DNA from: an uncultured Roseobacter sp.
GTDB lineage: Bacteria; Pseudomonadota; Alphaproteobacteria; Rhodobacterales; Rhodobacteraceae
Length of the DNA: 64,000 nucleotides
NCBI RefSeq assembly: GCF_947495025.1
Contig: NZ_CANLXG010000002.1
Location: 682,001-746,000, forward strand
Direction of reading: 5' to 3'
The position numbers and the translations under genes were made by a program. Shown in pieces: positions 61,795 through 64,000 of the stretch (its first letter is position 1; each line of letters opens with the position of its first letter). The notes under the pieces are model-generated. The model was not told the DNA's origin. It did not search any database and was given only the letters and a program-made list of their open reading frames with translations.

Positions 61795-62669
61795 ACACAG
61801 CCACCGCCCTTCGTGCCCATGCCGAGACCGAGGCCGCTGCACTGCCTGCTCTTCTGGCCCGGGCAGAGCATCTGGCAGGTTCTGTTCTGCTGGGGGATCA
61901 TGGCCGGCGACGGGCTGGTATGGGCGATGATTTCTGGCAATACCGACCTGCACAGGCCGGCGACAGCCGCCGCATGATTGATCACCGGCGTTCTGCCAGA
62001 GGTGACACAAAGTTCGTGCGCGAACGCGAGTGGCAGATTGCGCAGTCGGTGATGTTCTGGGTCGATCAGGGTGCATCGATGCGGTTCACCAGCGACGAGG
62101 CCCTGCCACAGAAAGCCGATCGCGCGCGCTTACTAGGGCTGGCTGCGGCAATACTGCTGGTGCGGGGGGGCGAACGGGTCGGGCTGACGGGCACGCTGCT
62201 GCCACCCCGGCGCGGCAACACGCAGATTCTGCGCCTGGCTGAAATGTTTGTGCAGGACGCAAAGGAAGACTACAGCCCGCCGGAACATCGCGCGATGATC
62301 CCCTCGGCCCGTGCCGTGTTTATCTCGGATTTTATGTGGGACGTTTCAGAAGTCCGGCTGGCGCTGACAAAAGCCGCTGACCGCGGTGTGCGCGGCGTTC
62401 TGCTGCATCTGCTTGACCCGTCTGAAGAGGCCTTCCCGTTTCGGGGCCGTACAATTTTTGAGAGCGTTGGCGGCAGCCTCAGCCATGAGACACTGAAAGC
62501 CAGTGAGTTGCGCGACCGGTATCTTGAACGCCTCGCCCTTCGCAAGGCCGAGCTTTCTGAACTCTGCGCTCTCACAGGGTGGCAGTACGGTCAGCATCAC
62601 ACAGATAACACCGCGCTGTCCGCTCTGCTCTGGCTTTACCGGGCACTCGACACAGGCAGTGCCAGATGA
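61791..62669 (+). CDS. DUF58 domain-containing protein
   Basis: 292 residues, starting at a GTG that overlaps the moxR stop (GTGA). The DUF58 core is visible (GDDFWQYRPAQAGDSRRMIDHRRSARGDTKFVREREWQIAQSVMFWVDQGASM), followed by a von Willebrand A-like continuation (ARAVFISDFMWDVSEVRLALTKAADRGVRGVLLHLLDPSEEAFPF). It is the usual partner of MoxR ATPases in an envelope-associated system of unclear function. Confidence 0.93.
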   Translation: MNTATALRAHAETEAAALPALLARAEHLAGSVLLGDHGRRRAGMGDDFWQYRPAQAGDSRRMIDHRRSARGDTKFVREREWQIAQSVMFWVDQGASMRFTSDEALPQKADRARLLGLAAAILLVRGGERVGLTGTLLPPRRGNTQILRLAEMFVQDAKEDYSPPEHRAMIPSARAVFISDFMWDVSEVRLALTKAADRGVRGVLLHLLDPSEEAFPFRGRTIFESVGGSLSHETLKASELRDRYLERLALRKAELSELCALTGWQYGQHHTDNTALSALLWLYRALDTGSAR

Positions 62670-64000
62670 CCGTACTGGGTGGCATAGGTTTCACCGCACC
62701 GTGGCTGCTGATTGCACTGCTGGCGCTGCCCATACTGTGGCTTATTCTGCGCGCCGTGCCACCTGCACCGATCCGGCGTCGCTTTCCGGGTGTGGCACTG
62801 CTTCTGGGACTGAAAGACGACGAAAGCGTAAGTGACCGCACGCCGTGGTGGCTGCTGTTATTGCGCATTCTGGCGGTGGCGGCAGTAATCACTGGCCTTG
62901 CGGGGCCTGTGCTCAACCCCGAGGCTGAGGCGTCCCGCGGCGATGGTCCCCTGCTGATTGTTCTTGATGGCAGCTGGGGTGGCGCGACCCGCTGGACTGA
63001 ACAGTCAGAGGCCATTGAGGCACAGCTGACGCGCGCGGGCCGCGCGGGCAGGACCGTTGCCTTCCTTGACATGGCACGACCTGAGCCACCGGTTTTTCAG
63101 GCAGCAGATGTCTGGCGCAGCCGCCTGCCGGGGTTCCGCCCTGCAGCATGGCAACCCGATGCGGCACGTTCCGCGCAGGCTGTTTCTTTCGCGGATGAGC
63201 TTGGCAGCTTTGACACGATGTGGTTCAGCGATGGGCTGGACTATCCCGGCCGCACAGATGTGCTGGACGCGTTCCGGGCCGCAGGTGCTGTTGAAATTTA
63301 TCAGACTGCTGCAAACGTCGTCGCTCTCAGTCCCGCAGGCTTTGAAGACGGTGCAGTGCAGCTGACCGCGCTGCGCGCCGCAGCCGGGCCGGAACAGGAG
63401 ATTGTCATTCAGGCGCAGGGTCGTGATCCTGCCGGCAACGCATCGATCCTTGCAAGTGCCGGTGCGGTCTTCGCGTCGGGCGAGACAGAAGCAACGACAG
63501 CACTCTCCCTGCCGGCAGAACTGCGGGCACGGATCACGCGTTTCGATATCCAGGGCCAGCGCTCTGCAGGCGCCACAACCCTCGCAGATGATGCACTGCG
63601 CCGTCGCGAGGTTGCGCTGATCGCAGGCCGGGAAAGCCGTGAGGGTCTGCAACTGCTTTCCCCGCTGCACTACATCGAACAGGCACTGGCGCCCAATGCC
63701 GACCTTATCCGCGGCGCGATCAGCGATGTTCTGCCCGCTAACCCGGATGTGATCGTTCTGGCCGATGTGGCGACCCTGTCGCCTGCTGAAACCGAAGATC
63801 TGGGTACCTGGATTGACAATGGTGGTCTGCTGGTCCGCTTTGCCGGACCACGGGTCGCTGCCAGTGATATCTCGCGGATCGACGAGGACCCGATGATGCC
63901 GGTGAGACTGCGCACCGGTGGCCGCACCGTCGGCGGGGCGATGAGCTGGGGCCAGCCAAAGAGCCTCGCCCCTTTCCGCGAAAGTTCTCCTTTCTTCGGC
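62666..64000 (+). CDS. BatA/DUF4159-type membrane protein (3' end beyond window)
   Basis: ATG 62666 overlaps the DUF58 stop (ATGA), and 445 codons are open to the window end. The N terminus has the aerotolerance-regulator (BatA) layout: a membrane helix (FTAPWLLIALLALPILWLIL), RRFPG, and a second helix (WWLLLLRILAVAAVITGLAGP). A von Willebrand-like domain follows (GPLLIVLDGSWGGATRW), then a further alpha/beta region (PDVIVLADVATLSPAETEDLGTWIDNGGLLVRFAGP). This matches the large alphaproteobacterial proteins that end in DUF4159, which would lie outside the window. Confidence 0.9.
   Translation, partial: MTVLGGIGFTAPWLLIALLALPILWLILRAVPPAPIRRRFPGVALLLGLKDDESVSDRTPWWLLLLRILAVAAVITGLAGPVLNPEAEASRGDGPLLIVLDGSWGGATRWTEQSEAIEAQLTRAGRAGRTVAFLDMARPEPPVFQAADVWRSRLPGFRPAAWQPDAARSAQAVSFADELGSFDTMWFSDGLDYPGRTDVLDAFRAAGAVEIYQTAANVVALSPAGFEDGAVQLTALRAAAGPEQEIVIQAQGRDPAGNASILASAGAVFASGETEATTALSLPAELRARITRFDIQGQRSAGATTLADDALRRREVALIAGRESREGLQLLSPLHYIEQALAPNADLIRGAISDVLPANPDVIVLADVATLSPAETEDLGTWIDNGGLLVRFAGPRVAASDISRIDEDPMMPVRLRTGGRTVGGAMSWGQPKSLAPFRESSPFFG

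Noticed and set aside
1..64000. tRNA/rRNA genes, CRISPR arrays, insertion sequences, att sites, replication origin
   Set aside because: Read for cloverleaf T-arm patterns, regularly spaced repeats, transposase or integrase motifs and DnaA-box clusters; none seen.

Overview
The window is a dense, GC-rich chromosomal segment from an alphaproteobacterium, almost certainly the Roseobacter group (Rhodobacterales). Pointers are the alphaproteobacterial SOS boxes (GTTC-N7-GTTC), an Irr-type iron box in front of a membrane-bound ferritin gene, the gpmI-envC-ctp order, the moxR-DUF58-DUF4159 cluster, and several small proteins typical of alphaproteobacteria (DUF2794, DUF1285, zf-CHCC). Genes are tightly packed, with many 1-4 bp ATGA/TAATG overlaps. 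I see no rRNA, tRNA, CRISPR array, insertion sequence or prophage. The species assignment is inference only.

Layout. 1-1501: 3' part of dxs. 1498-9131: a minus-strand run of seven genes: class II aldolase, two fatty-acid/sterol hydroxylase paralogues, acyl-CoA dehydrogenase, ADP-forming acyl-CoA ligase, enoyl-CoA hydratase and a YeeZ-like epimerase. It faces a LysR regulator across a 23-bp near-perfect palindrome, and looks like an uncharacterised catabolic unit. 10568-13830: adenine deaminase plus AMP nucleosidase (AMP to adenine to hypoxanthine). 13971-16578: HU, an HpcH/HpaI aldolase and asd. 17049-20882: an ICMT-like membrane protein, a ribbon-helix-helix protein, and a bicarbonate module (beta carbonic anhydrase, SbtA-type transporter, SbtB-type P-II protein). 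21031-27005: a helical orphan, a leucyl aminopeptidase/NlpC-P60 pair, DUF2794, paaI-paaK and a methyltransferase-like gene of lower GC.

27037-31478: imuB behind a perfect SOS box, a TetR regulator, mbfA behind an Irr-type box overlapping its -10, and an AEC transporter. 31548-35318: a translationally coupled chain of fghA, a YaiI-like gene, a HAD hydrolase, an ornithine cyclodeaminase family gene and an alpha/beta hydrolase. 35315-41621: MFS transporter, zapE, an orphan membrane protein, folC-accD and a CPBP protease. 41624-44755: an unusual 1043-residue ABC-like protein whose nucleotide-binding motifs are all degenerate and which ends in a cyclic-nucleotide-binding-like domain. 44970-48029: ilvD and two hypothetical genes. 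48095-52070: gpmI-envC-ctp. 52183-55113: dnaE2, apparently lacking its C-terminal OB domain, behind a near-consensus SOS box. 55235-60730: small conserved genes, polA, a hydroxypyruvate-isomerase-like protein without the usual catalytic glutamates, and DUF1285. 60787-64000: moxR, DUF58 and the start of a BatA/DUF4159 membrane protein that runs off the window.

The most interesting points are the LysR-linked hydroxylase/acyl-CoA operon with its operator, the degenerate ABC-cNMP protein, the bicarbonate uptake module in what looks like a heterotroph, and a split SOS mutasome (imuB and dnaE2 about 23 kb apart, no adjacent imuA, DnaE2 shortened).
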